Source of the DNA: Pseudothermotoga sp.
GTDB taxonomy: Bacteria > Thermotogota > Thermotogae > Thermotogales > DSM-5069
Length of the DNA: 64,000 bases
Direction of reading: 5' to 3'
NCBI GenBank assembly: GCA_003510135.1
Contig: DOKY01000033.1
Span: 4,024-68,023 of the forward strand
The notes under the pieces were generated by a model, which saw only the letters and a program-made list of their open reading frames with translations, ran no database searches and was not told the DNA's origin. This document shows, piece after piece, positions 8,043-16,442 of the stretch. The position numbers and the translations under genes were made by a program. Position 1 is the first letter of the stretch. Each line of letters begins with the position of its first letter.

Positions 8043-8714
8043 TCACTGGAAGAGAAACGACTTGACAGTTCTCTGATACGTTTTTGAAACAGGTATGACA
8101 CGACCGTTTTCCATCTCTATCTGCAACGTTGGGAATCGAATCAACTTTCTCACTTTGTCTATATTGCAGATGTACGATTTGTGAACTCTGAGAAAATTGT
8201 CGGGCAGCCTTCTTTCAAGCTCGGCCAGGTTCCAGTGATAAACCTCGTATTCTCCCTCCTCAGTGGCTGCGACGCACCTCTTACCGAAGGCCTCGATGTA
8301 GAAAATACCTTTAAAGTCGAGCATGAGCACGTTTCTACCTTCACGAACCGGCAGCTTCAAGAGAGGACGCGAATAGGCTTGAAGGATTCTCTCGACACAG
8401 AGCTGGAATCGTTCTTCTCTCACCGGTTTGACAAGGTAATCTATCGCTCCAATTTCGAAGGCCTGTGCGGCGTATTCTTCGTACGCAGTTACAAAGACTA
8501 TGCCGACCTTTTTCAATCGTCTCGCAATGTTCACTCCGGACTCCGAAGGCAGCTTGATATCTATGAACGCAACGTCGATCTTGCTCACATGCTTCAAGAA
8601 CTCCCTCGACGAAGCAAAAGCTCCCACGAGTTTCAGATCGGGATACTTCGATACCATCTGAACCAGACTGTCACGGGCCAGCTGTTCGTCTTCCAGAATA
8701 GCAACTCTTATCAT
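8043..8714 (-). CDS. LytTR-family response regulator
   Basis: The receiver domain (residues ~1-120) has the acidic pocket ILEDEQ, the phospho-acceptor Asp52 (AFIDIKLP), the Thr switch (VTAYEEY) and the lysine (LVKPV). A LytTR DNA-binding domain follows (~125-220: FYIEAFGKRC, LPDNFLRVHKSYICNID). The 223-residue size is typical of BtsR/YpdB/LytR. It starts inside the 3' end of the sensor kinase gene with a 44-bp overlap, so they are translationally coupled. The likely target is the adjacent CstA-type transporter. Confidence 0.93.
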   Translation of the reverse strand: MIRVAILEDEQLARDSLVQMVSKYPDLKLVGAFASSREFLKHVSKIDVAFIDIKLPSESGVNIARRLKKVGIVFVTAYEEYAAQAFEIGAIDYLVKPVREERFQLCVERILQAYSRPLLKLPVREGRNVLMLDFKGIFYIEAFGKRCVAATEEGEYEVYHWNLAELERRLPDNFLRVHKSYICNIDKVRKLIRFPTLQIEMENGRVIPVSKTYQRTVKSFLFQ

Positions 8715-10212
8715 AATTCCACCCGAGCGGAACGGATATCGTAACGATCAAACCGCCCCTATTCTTGTACTCCACCTGCGCCTTTTCCCCGTACAGATTG
8801 CGCAACCTTGTTTCCACCAGCGTCATTCCGGTGCCTTTCCGCGAGGTAGATTTCATGCCAGGACCTCTGTCACGAACTCTGAGAATCAATTGTTGATCTT
8901 TCGAGTTCGCACTGATGCTCACAAAAATCTTACCATCCCTGAGCCCATGCTCTAACGCATTCTCAACAATCGGTTGCAGGATCATCGGCGGAACGGGTTG
9001 ATCTTTCAAGATTTCTGGAACATCTATTTTGTAGTGCAGTGAATCACCGTGTCTGCGTTTCATTATCGAAAGATAGTACTCGATCATCCTGAGTTCTTCT
9101 TCCAGCGTTACAAAGGATTCTCTGTTCCTGAAGTAGTATCTGAGCAGCTCGGACAACTCATCGACCATCTTCACCGCGTTTTCGGGCTCAGCTCTTATGA
9201 GATATCTTATGCTCGCAAGCGTGTTGAACAAAAAGTGGGGCCCAAGTTTTGAAGAAAAGTCCCTCATGAGTGCCTCGCGGGCAAGTATGGATTCTTTCAC
9301 GGCTTTCGCTGCCACGACAACCATCTCAACAAATTTTCCTATCTCGCTGAGCATCAGAGCCTGTTCTTCTCTCAGCTCACCGCTGTTCAAGACTATCAAC
9401 CTTCCAACCGTTCTGTCCCTGACCTTCAACGCAAGGCAAGCTCGAACTGAAGGGTCACGCTTCTCGCGGGAACATTTGTCATCCATGTCGATCACCACTT
9501 TCTCAACGCCGAGAATGGTTGAAAGTCTTTCGCCGAATCTCTGCAGGTTCTCGGCGCTTGGCTCTTCAACGGTTCTTATCGCATCCTCCACCAGAGACAG
9601 GGTTGCTGTAAACACCTTTGTTGAAGCATCTTTGATGGCCTGTTCTGTGAACCTCATGAGTGCCAGTATGAGAGCTACCCCGAATGCGTTGGTCACAACC
9701 ATTGGTGCAAGCGCGTTGAGCACGATATCAGCCGCCAGCGAACGTGGCACGATCAAGAAATACGCAACAGACAGGTGAAGGAGCTCCGAAAGTATGGATA
9801 TGAATCCTCCGAGAAGGACCTTTCTCTCAGAACGGGAGAACCAACCTCGAAGGCTCGTTGCCAAGAGTCCCGCACAGGTCGTGCCTACAGCACACGCAAA
9901 ACCTGAAGGTCCCCCCAGGAAGAACCTGTGGATGGACGCGATAGAGCTACTGATCAAGGATGCCGGTAAACCACCGTAGAGAGAAGCAACTATGACTCCC
10001 ATGTCTCGATAGTTTATAATTGCACCTTTGTAACCTAACCCCAAAATCGTTCCGAGAATTCCAAAGATACCGCCAAAAATTCCCAGGAAAATTCGTCTGT
10101 CTCCTTCAAACAACCTGGCAAAGGATTTCTTCGTCTTGTAGAACTGAAGGGCAAGAAACATGATCATCCCGAGTACCGTCATTCTGCTGAACAGGCCGAT
10201 CAACAGATGCAC
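8671..10212 (-). CDS. LytS/BtsS-type membrane sensor histidine kinase
   Basis: A 5TM-LYT membrane sensor domain covers residues ~1-190, with the characteristic GAIINYRDMGVIVASLYGG and FLGGPSGFACAVGTTCAG. A GAF-like region follows (~200-310). The His_kinase domain has the phospho-acceptor His326 in GPHFLFNTLASIRYL. The ATPase N box is LQPIVENALEHG and the G boxes are RDRGPGM and KGTGMTL. At 513 residues it is typical of BtsS/LytS. BtsS senses extracellular pyruvate, and a similar ligand is plausible here given the CstA neighbour. The start is GTG with a modest GGTGAT site. Confidence 0.93.
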   Translation of the reverse strand: MHLLIGLFSRMTVLGMIMFLALQFYKTKKSFARLFEGDRRIFLGIFGGIFGILGTILGLGYKGAIINYRDMGVIVASLYGGLPASLISSSIASIHRFFLGGPSGFACAVGTTCAGLLATSLRGWFSRSERKVLLGGFISILSELLHLSVAYFLIVPRSLAADIVLNALAPMVVTNAFGVALILALMRFTEQAIKDASTKVFTATLSLVEDAIRTVEEPSAENLQRFGERLSTILGVEKVVIDMDDKCSREKRDPSVRACLALKVRDRTVGRLIVLNSGELREEQALMLSEIGKFVEMVVVAAKAVKESILAREALMRDFSSKLGPHFLFNTLASIRYLIRAEPENAVKMVDELSELLRYYFRNRESFVTLEEELRMIEYYLSIMKRRHGDSLHYKIDVPEILKDQPVPPMILQPIVENALEHGLRDGKIFVSISANSKDQQLILRVRDRGPGMKSTSRKGTGMTLVETRLRNLYGEKAQVEYKNRGGLIVTISVPLGWNYDKSCYSGRRTAGP

Positions 10213-10356
10213 ACTTTATCACCGTAAGAATTGTATCACTGGGGATAGTCTCATCGAGAAAGTGATCGATCAAAAGGTGAAATGAGCAGCAAACTATACA
10301 GTACCCTCGCCGGGAACATCGCTACCACGAACTTATCGCTCAAAAGTGATGAACTT
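10213..10356. other. 144-bp intergenic region upstream of the sensor kinase
   Basis: This is the largest gap in the window. It must hold the kinase-regulator promoter, but I see no convincing -35/-10 pair. On the minus strand, inverted ATCACT/AGTGAT arms enclose a small TCTC/GAGA stem, which could be a folded leader. No T-rich terminator for ligA is visible. Confidence 0.3.
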
Positions 10357-12390
10357 TCAGAGAAGCTTGTCCTGTCTGGGTTTTTTGAGATTGAATTTCT
10401 CAAGGAATTCTTCTTCCGTGAGGATTCTCACTCCAAGCTGCTGGGCCTTTGTGAGCTTGGAGCCTGGGTTTTCTCCGACGATCAGATAATCAGTTTTCCG
10501 TGACACACTGTCCGTGACTTTACCTCCATGTGCGACGATGAATTCCTCAATCTCGTTTCGACTGAAACCTTTCAAAGCTCCTGTCACTGCGAAGGTCAGA
10601 CCCTTGAGCGCATCTGACGTTTCCACTGATTTCTCCTGTTCAAGCCTGACACCGGCCCTTTGTAGTTTTTCAAGTATTTGCTTCGTCTTTTCGTTTCGAA
10701 AGTATTCGACAATGCTACGCGCTATCTCCTCCCCGATGCCAGGTATTTGCGTGAGCTGGTCAACATCAGCTTCAGCGAGCTTTTTCAAGCTTCTGAAGTT
10801 CTGAGCAAGGACATAAGCTGTTTTTTCGCCAACCAGCGGTATTCCGAGCGCCGTTATCCACTTGTGGAGGGGTGCCTGCTTGGCCTTTTCAATCTCACTC
10901 AAAAGGTTGGCGATGGTCTTTTGCCCGATTCCGGGGCCAAGCTGCGAGAGCTCAAAGGGTGAAAGATAGAATATGTCAGCGATGTCCTTCACCAGGCCTG
11001 AGTCGACGAGCCTGTCTATCATCTTTTCACCCAGGCCTTTTATATCGAGTGCGTTCCTGGATGCGAGCGTCTCTAAAGCCCTCTTCAATTTCGCCGGGCA
11101 GTGTGGGTTCAAGCATCTCAACGCAACCTCGCCGATCTCAATTTTCCCGACTTTACCCCCGCATACCGGGCACTCCTTCGGTGGTTCTATCTTCTGTTCG
11201 CTACCGGTCCTGAGCGATTCGATCACGGAGACAACCTGTGGGATTATGCCACCGGCCTTTTCTATGTAGACCCAGTCCCCGATTCGGATGTCCTTCTCTT
11301 CTATGTAGTCGAAATTGTGAAGACTTGCCCTCTTGACGATTGTTCCAGCTAGTTGCACCGGTTCCAGCTCGGCGACGGGTGTCAGGGTACCGGTCCTGCC
11401 CACCTGAACCGTCACGCCGAGGATCTTCGTACGGGCATGTTCGGACGGGAATTTAAATGCGATAGCCCACCGTGGAGCCTTTGCGGTAGTTCCCAAGGCA
11501 CGCTGCAGCTCAAACTCGTTGACCTTCACGACCACTCCATCGACCCAGTAGCCGAGTTCGCGTCTCTTCTGGGTCCATTCCTTCCAGTAAGTTATGACGT
11601 CGTCGATACTGCTACACAACTTCGAATGTGGATTGACTTTGAAGCCTGTTTCTCTGAGCCAGCTCAGTGCTTCCCACTGGGTTTTGAGTCCATACTGTTC
11701 GGGCTTCAGCACGTAGTATATGAAGCTGTCAAGCTGACGTTCGGCAGTAATTCTGGTGTCAAGCTGGCGGAGGGTCCCGGCGGCTGCGTTTCTGGGATTT
11801 GCAAAGAGTGGTTCGCCTCGCTTCTGTCTTTCTTCGTTCAATCTCTCGAACACCTCCGTGGGCATGTAGACTTCCCCACGCACCTCGACACTCACCGGTT
11901 TCCTCAATCTGAGGGGGATGCTCCTGACCCTCTTCAAATTCTCACTTATGTCGTCACCCCTGGTCCCATCACCCCTGCTGAGGCCCTGAACGAACCTGCC
12001 GTTGACGTAGCGGAGAGACACGGAGACTCCATCTATCTTTAACTCGGCAACGTAGACGACTTGCTCCAGGTTCAAAAGCCTTCTTATCCTCTCATCGAAC
12101 TCCCTTATCTCTTCTTCGCTGTAAGTGTTGTCGAGACTCAGCATTGGTTCAGAATGAGGCACGCTTCGGAACTCGTCTAGAACCTTATCGCCGACCCGCT
12201 GCGTTGGAGAATCTGGAGTTACCAGCTCGGGGTACTGTCTTTCAAGTTCGATCAGTTCACGCATGAGTCTGTCGTACTCCTCGTCGGTTATCACAGGGGA
12301 TGCCAGAACGTAGTATCTGTAGTTGTGGTATTCTATTTCTTCGCGGAGCTGTTCAACCCTCTTCTTGATCTCCTCTGGGACCTGCGACAC
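10357..12390 (-). CDS. ligA: NAD-dependent DNA ligase
   Basis: LigA seals nicks in replication and repair using NAD. The domain order is complete: Ia domain (YRYYVLASP), adenylation domain with the catalytic lysine in ELKIDG near residue 118, OB fold, a Cys4 zinc finger (CPVCGG...CLNPHC), HhH repeats (LPGIGEE-type motifs), and a C-terminal BRCT domain (LTFAVTGAL...DYLIVGENPGSK). Length (~677) is normal. GTG 12390 is preferred over GTG 12399 and ATG 12396, because GAGGTG at 12402-12397 lies 6 nt from it and overlaps the others. It closes the long liv/signalling unit. Confidence 0.95.
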   Translation of the reverse strand: MSQVPEEIKKRVEQLREEIEYHNYRYYVLASPVITDEEYDRLMRELIELERQYPELVTPDSPTQRVGDKVLDEFRSVPHSEPMLSLDNTYSEEEIREFDERIRRLLNLEQVVYVAELKIDGVSVSLRYVNGRFVQGLSRGDGTRGDDISENLKRVRSIPLRLRKPVSVEVRGEVYMPTEVFERLNEERQKRGEPLFANPRNAAAGTLRQLDTRITAERQLDSFIYYVLKPEQYGLKTQWEALSWLRETGFKVNPHSKLCSSIDDVITYWKEWTQKRRELGYWVDGVVVKVNEFELQRALGTTAKAPRWAIAFKFPSEHARTKILGVTVQVGRTGTLTPVAELEPVQLAGTIVKRASLHNFDYIEEKDIRIGDWVYIEKAGGIIPQVVSVIESLRTGSEQKIEPPKECPVCGGKVGKIEIGEVALRCLNPHCPAKLKRALETLASRNALDIKGLGEKMIDRLVDSGLVKDIADIFYLSPFELSQLGPGIGQKTIANLLSEIEKAKQAPLHKWITALGIPLVGEKTAYVLAQNFRSLKKLAEADVDQLTQIPGIGEEIARSIVEYFRNEKTKQILEKLQRAGVRLEQEKSVETSDALKGLTFAVTGALKGFSRNEIEEFIVAHGGKVTDSVSRKTDYLIVGENPGSKLTKAQQLGVRILTEEEFLEKFNLKKPRQDKLL

Positions 12391-12400
12391 GACCATCACC

Positions 12401-13054
12401 TCATATCAGGACAAGGTTTCTCAGCGTCTCGGCAAGCAACCGCGCGGGGGTCGATGCGTACCTCGGATGGTTCTCGATGTACTGCTCGATTGCTTTTGAA
12501 CCCGCGAAGTCAACTACGACCTTCAAGGACAGAAATGGCTTCTCGTTCTCAAAACAGACCTTGGCCGCGGCCGCCGAGTCCATGTCCACGCAGATGGCAC
12601 CGGTGGTCTCGTGAATCTTATTTGCAACACGCTCGGAAGAGATGAAGCTGTCACCCGAGGCGATAATCCCACATACGATCTCGTTCAACTCCAGCAGCGG
12701 GGCGAACACTTCCTGTGAAGGATTGATCAGAGAATCGACGTTTACTCTCGGCGAAAAGTCGTACTCCACGTAAGCGGTACCGGCGATTAGCGTCCCAAAC
12801 AAAAGGTCCTGCCGGAGTGCACCGGCCGCGCCAACGAGCAGGACACAATCAGGCGAGAATCTGTCCAGCAGGGCCTGAACAACACATGCCGTCTCTACTT
12901 TTCCAACACAGCCACTCGTTATTAAAACTTCGTTCGTACCAATCAAGCCGCGGAAAGCGGGGCGCTTCAAGACCTCTGAGACCTGCAATCTTGGTGAGAG
13001 CGCATCTATGAGAGGCTTGACTTCTTCCGGCAGAACTCCGACGATCGCGATCAT
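12401..13054 (-). CDS. mtnN: MTA/SAH nucleosidase-like protein
   Basis: This 217-residue member of the nucleoside phosphorylase superfamily probably hydrolyses 5'-methylthioadenosine and S-adenosylhomocysteine. It starts MIAIVGVLPEEV, with the catalytic Glu of the (E)EEV motif, then VGAAGAL and a conserved Asp in KVVVDFAG. The ribose-binding VEMEG/A motif reads VDMDSAAAA, so two Glu residues are Asp, which is unusual. An open frame extends to 13237, but that extension overlaps the HD-GYP gene in another frame and is not real. ATG 13054 has GGGTGAT upstream. A futalosine hydrolase-like role is an alternative. Confidence 0.8.
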   Translation of the reverse strand: MIAIVGVLPEEVKPLIDALSPRLQVSEVLKRPAFRGLIGTNEVLITSGCVGKVETACVVQALLDRFSPDCVLLVGAAGALRQDLLFGTLIAGTAYVEYDFSPRVNVDSLINPSQEVFAPLLELNEIVCGIIASGDSFISSERVANKIHETTGAICVDMDSAAAAKVCFENEKPFLSLKVVVDFAGSKAIEQYIENHPRYASTPARLLAETLRNLVLI

Positions 13055-13071
13055 GAAATCACCCAAGGAAA

Positions 13072-14586
13072 TTATAAACCACTGGACTGCGCGCGAAAAT
13101 ATCTTTCGAGTACCTTCATGAACGCCCTGTAAAGCCTTGGATCGAACTTGGTCCCAACCATCTCTGTCTCGATCAATCTCAGGGCCTCTTCCAGACTCAT
13201 GGCACGCCTGTAAGGTCTTTCCTCGATCAGCGCGCAAAACACGTCCACCAGACTCACGATCTGCGCCCTCAGAGTGATCTGATCTCCTTTCAAACCGTCA
13301 GGATAACCCGAGCCGTCGTAGTTTTCATGGTGGTGCCTGATAATGTCTGCCACAAGGTCCCAACCGGAGATCTTCTTTATGATCTTCTCACCATAAACAG
13401 GGTGCATCTTCATGATCTCGTACTCTTCCTGAGTCAGCCTACCCGGTTTGTTCAGTATGTGTTCGGGTATTCCTATCTTTCCTATGTCGTGCAGCAGTGC
13501 GCCAAACTTGATCGCCTCAAGATCCGCCGGGTCTGTCAGGCCCACCTCCTTCGCGAGTTCCAAGGCGAGAGTCACGACACGGTCGGAGTGACCGAAGGTG
13601 CTGGCATCCTTGACTTCAATGGCTTCAGCCAGCGTCGCGATGATCTGCTCGTTCCTCTCCTCCAGAACCTTCTGAGTTTCTTCGAGCTCGTTCACCGTGT
13701 CCTGCAGATTCTGCATCATCGCGTGCAGCTCGTGCCAAGAGGTTTTCTGAGCCTCAACGAGTCTGTGAATTCCTTCCTGCAACCGGTTCAGTTCCGATAT
13801 CTTCGTTTCCATAGGAACATAGACTACCTCGTCTGTCATCTCCAGCTTGGCCAGACTCTGGTTCACGTTGTCCAATACAGCGTTCACCGCCGTGATGAGC
13901 CGATTTTCAAAGCTGTAGGCGAAGTTCAACCAGAAGACCGCGCCGCACAGCGCAGCCAGAGCAACGATTATGTATGGAAGCAGGACAATCAGGTATGTGC
14001 TGAAAGGGATAAAGGAACCAACAAAGGCGTCGAATTCGTCCAGAGGCTCTGAATAAACAAAACCTGCTAGACCGTTGATCCTCAGAAAACCTTTGTTTGC
14101 GGTGAGCTTCGAACCGAGAAGATCCAGACGGTTGCACACCACCACGATTCCGTCTGAGCTAGTCAGAAAGACGTACGCCATGTCAGCTGAAATGGTTCTT
14201 GCGAACAGGGAAACGGGAACCTCGACCAGGAGAATCTCCGAATCCCGTTCAAGCAGAAATTTCACGCTGTTACCGTGCACGAAGATTCCCCTCAGATCTG
14301 AGGACACCCAGGGCAGCTTCTCATAGCGCAACAGACCCGACAGATCCACGCCCGTGGAGATGTCGGTGAGCTGTCTGCTCAGTCGTCTCACAACGAGGTC
14401 ATCGAACGAGGGTTGGTTGAGCAATTCGTTCACGAAGTTTTTGAGTAAATTCACATAACCTGTGGAGTAGTACGAGTTTATCCTTCCAGCCAGCGGGAAA
14501 AGGCCTATCACGAAGGTGGCAATGAGTATTATGACGAGCAGCATACCATATCTTTTGAATCGTTGAATCATTTCTCTCAGGCTCAT
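13072..14586 (-). CDS. Membrane-anchored HD-GYP phosphodiesterase
   Basis: A transmembrane helix near residues 13-33 is followed by an extracytoplasmic sensor region (~34-195), a second helix (~200-225), a coiled coil (~260-330) and a C-terminal HD-GYP domain. The domain is canonical: LLHDIGKIGIPEHIL (HD at 366-367), MKMHPVYGEKI, RHHHENYDGSGYPDGLKG near 418-432, and LVDVFCAL. HD-GYP enzymes hydrolyse cyclic di-GMP. GAGAGGTGAACGA precedes the ATG. It lies 4 bp downstream of a binding-protein gene, suggesting a ligand-sensing pair. Confidence 0.9.
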   Translation of the reverse strand: MSLREMIQRFKRYGMLLVIILIATFVIGLFPLAGRINSYYSTGYVNLLKNFVNELLNQPSFDDLVVRRLSRQLTDISTGVDLSGLLRYEKLPWVSSDLRGIFVHGNSVKFLLERDSEILLVEVPVSLFARTISADMAYVFLTSSDGIVVVCNRLDLLGSKLTANKGFLRINGLAGFVYSEPLDEFDAFVGSFIPFSTYLIVLLPYIIVALAALCGAVFWLNFAYSFENRLITAVNAVLDNVNQSLAKLEMTDEVVYVPMETKISELNRLQEGIHRLVEAQKTSWHELHAMMQNLQDTVNELEETQKVLEERNEQIIATLAEAIEVKDASTFGHSDRVVTLALELAKEVGLTDPADLEAIKFGALLHDIGKIGIPEHILNKPGRLTQEEYEIMKMHPVYGEKIIKKISGWDLVADIIRHHHENYDGSGYPDGLKGDQITLRAQIVSLVDVFCALIEERPYRRAMSLEEALRLIETEMVGTKFDPRLYRAFMKVLERYFRAQSSGL

Positions 14587-14590
14587 TCGT

Positions 14591-15577
14591 TCACCTCTCG
14601 AACTCGAAGCTTCCGTTTTTCACCACCGCAAAGGTCAAATCGCGCTCCGACGAGAGATCAAAACCGATACTGAACTCACCCGTGACCCCGGCGAACCTGC
14701 GACCTCGCAGGTATTTTGCGGCGTTCTGAGGCGATATCTTGTTTTGCAACAGCTCGGCGATCAACATCATCGCATCGTACGCACCCGCGACATCTATATC
14801 ATCAAAACCCTTCTCGATCAGGACAGGATAGTTGAACAGACAGCACACGATCATACCCTCTACCGCACTTTTTCCACTCGGAATGAGATCTCTGTCGAAA
14901 GCGTAATCGCTTCCAACGAGCGTTCCAGAGAAACCCCTGGTCCTGGCCAACTGGGCAATCATCCCGGCCAGTCTCCCATCGACAGCCAATACTATCACAT
15001 CGTAGTGTGCAAAGTCTTCGTCAACGAGTTCATCGGCACTCGAAATGTGAACTGATCTGAAAGTCTCGGCAGATAAAGATTTACGCAGACTCTCTTCCAG
15101 AGACTGGCTGTACACTGGATTGAACTTGTCACAAACCAGAAGAACCCTGTCGTGTCGGAAACGTTTTAACAGTTCTGCGATTTGCTTGCCCTGCTGTTCA
15201 TCCGTGACGGACAAGCTCATCAAATAGTTACTCTTGCCCACCACGAGGTAGGATGTGACCTGCGGTGCGATCGCGAAGATCCTGTACTCCTCGAGAAAAG
15301 GTATCAAATCGTGAGCTTGCGAACTGATACGAGGACCGACGGCGTAGCTGTTTTGATACTTTCTGAGCTCGGCTTCGAGCTTGGGCTTTTCGGTATCGAT
15401 TCTCACCCTGACGATCTCATAACGAAGTTGGTGCTCTTTCAGAAAAGTTTCCACGCCCTGAAAGAAGTTTGCCTCACCATCTTCCAGAACAACGACGAAG
15501 ATTTTGTTCAGATTGACCTGACTCAGTACGATGATCAGCGCGAGCGCTAAAACGAACAGCAGGGCTGCAAGCTTCAT
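14591..15577 (-). CDS. Membrane-tethered type 1 periplasmic binding protein
   Basis: An N-terminal hydrophobic segment (residues ~3-22) without a lipobox is followed by a type 1 periplasmic-binding fold like LivK (YAVGPRISSQAHDL, IFAIAPQVTSYLVV, VGSDYAFD, VAGAYDAMMLIAELL). It is 328 residues, slightly short for LivK. Unlike LivK at 21920-23044, it sits between DegV and HD-GYP genes with overlapping or near-zero spacing and no permease partner. I infer a sensory rather than transport role, possibly presenting an amino acid-like ligand to the HD-GYP protein or the chemoreceptor. Confidence 0.7.
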   Translation of the reverse strand: MKLAALLFVLALALIIVLSQVNLNKIFVVVLEDGEANFFQGVETFLKEHQLRYEIVRVRIDTEKPKLEAELRKYQNSYAVGPRISSQAHDLIPFLEEYRIFAIAPQVTSYLVVGKSNYLMSLSVTDEQQGKQIAELLKRFRHDRVLLVCDKFNPVYSQSLEESLRKSLSAETFRSVHISSADELVDEDFAHYDVIVLAVDGRLAGMIAQLARTRGFSGTLVGSDYAFDRDLIPSGKSAVEGMIVCCLFNYPVLIEKGFDDIDVAGAYDAMMLIAELLQNKISPQNAAKYLRGRRFAGVTGEFSIGFDLSSERDLTFAVVKNGSFEFER

Positions 15578-16437
15578 TCAACAACCTCCATGCCGAAGCC
15601 GGCAGTACCCGGGCCAACGTGTGTCGTGATCACCTTACCCATTTCTGTGAACTCGGCATCAAGAACGTTGTAATGTTGCTTGAGCATCTCGAGCAAGACC
15701 TTGGTGCTTTCACGTTCGTTGGCATCCACCATGAGTAGCCTGACCTTTTTGCCTTCCGGGACCATGCTCAAAGCTTTCTTGATAAGCATTTCCTGGGCGC
15801 GTTTTTGACCCCTGGCTTTCTCGAACGGGATCAGCTTGCCTTCTTCGTTTATGAAGAGCCCGACGTGCAGGTTGAGTAAAGTACCCAAAAAACCCTGGAG
15901 TCGTGTGACTCTTCCACCCTTGACGAGAAAATCGAAGTTTGAAACGTAGAAGATTGCCTTGTATCTGCCCTTCTTTATATCCTCTTTGACGATTTCAACG
16001 ATCTCACTCACACTCTTGCCCTCTTTTTCCAACTCGCGGGCCCTTCTGGCTGGCAGAGGAATTGCCGCTGAAGCAAGCTTCGTGTCAATGACATGAACGG
16101 GCAGATCGAATTGCTTTGCAGCCTGGGTTGCGGAATCGTACGTTCCCGAAAGTGCTGTTGAAATCGTCATGACGACGATCTCCTCATAGCCCTGTTTCTT
16201 GATCTTTTCATAGAGGTTGAGAAACTCTCCCACAGATGGTTGAGAGCTCTTGGGAAGTTCCTTCGCTTTGGAGACACGATCGTAAAAGCTCTGGATCTCG
16301 TTCAAATCTCTCGTGTCATCCTCCTGGCTGCCATCCGGCCATGTCACGTGCAAGGGAATTATCTCCAGGTCGAACTTTTCTATCCATCCCCTGGGAACGT
16401 CCGAAGTGCTGTCGAGGACGATTTTGAACCTGCCCAT
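15574..16437 (-). CDS. DegV family fatty-acid-binding protein
   Basis: This is a two-domain DegV protein of about 287 residues that binds a fatty acid in a deep pocket. Family members (FakB) present fatty acids to a FakA kinase; no fakA is in this window. The DegV motifs are clear: IVLDSTSDVP, SSQPSVGEFLNLYE, TISTALSGTYDSA, FYVSNFDFLVKGGRVTR, and a final HVGPGTAGFG. ATG 16437 is preferred over GTG 16446 and ATG 16443, because GGGGTGAT is properly spaced for it. It overlaps the next gene's ATG. Confidence 0.9.
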   Translation of the reverse strand: MGRFKIVLDSTSDVPRGWIEKFDLEIIPLHVTWPDGSQEDDTRDLNEIQSFYDRVSKAKELPKSSQPSVGEFLNLYEKIKKQGYEEIVVMTISTALSGTYDSATQAAKQFDLPVHVIDTKLASAAIPLPARRARELEKEGKSVSEIVEIVKEDIKKGRYKAIFYVSNFDFLVKGGRVTRLQGFLGTLLNLHVGLFINEEGKLIPFEKARGQKRAQEMLIKKALSMVPEGKKVRLLMVDANERESTKVLLEMLKQHYNVLDAEFTEMGKVITTHVGPGTAGFGMEVVE

Positions 16438-16442
16438 GTTCA

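Noticed and set aside
10213..10356. Possible riboswitch or small RNA upstream of the sensor kinase
   Set aside because: Only short imperfect stems are visible, with no known riboswitch core or T tract.
13055..13237. N-terminal extension of the nucleosidase frame
   Set aside because: The extension lies within the HD-GYP coding sequence and reads as non-family residues; the ATG at 13054 has a good ribosome site and family N-terminus.
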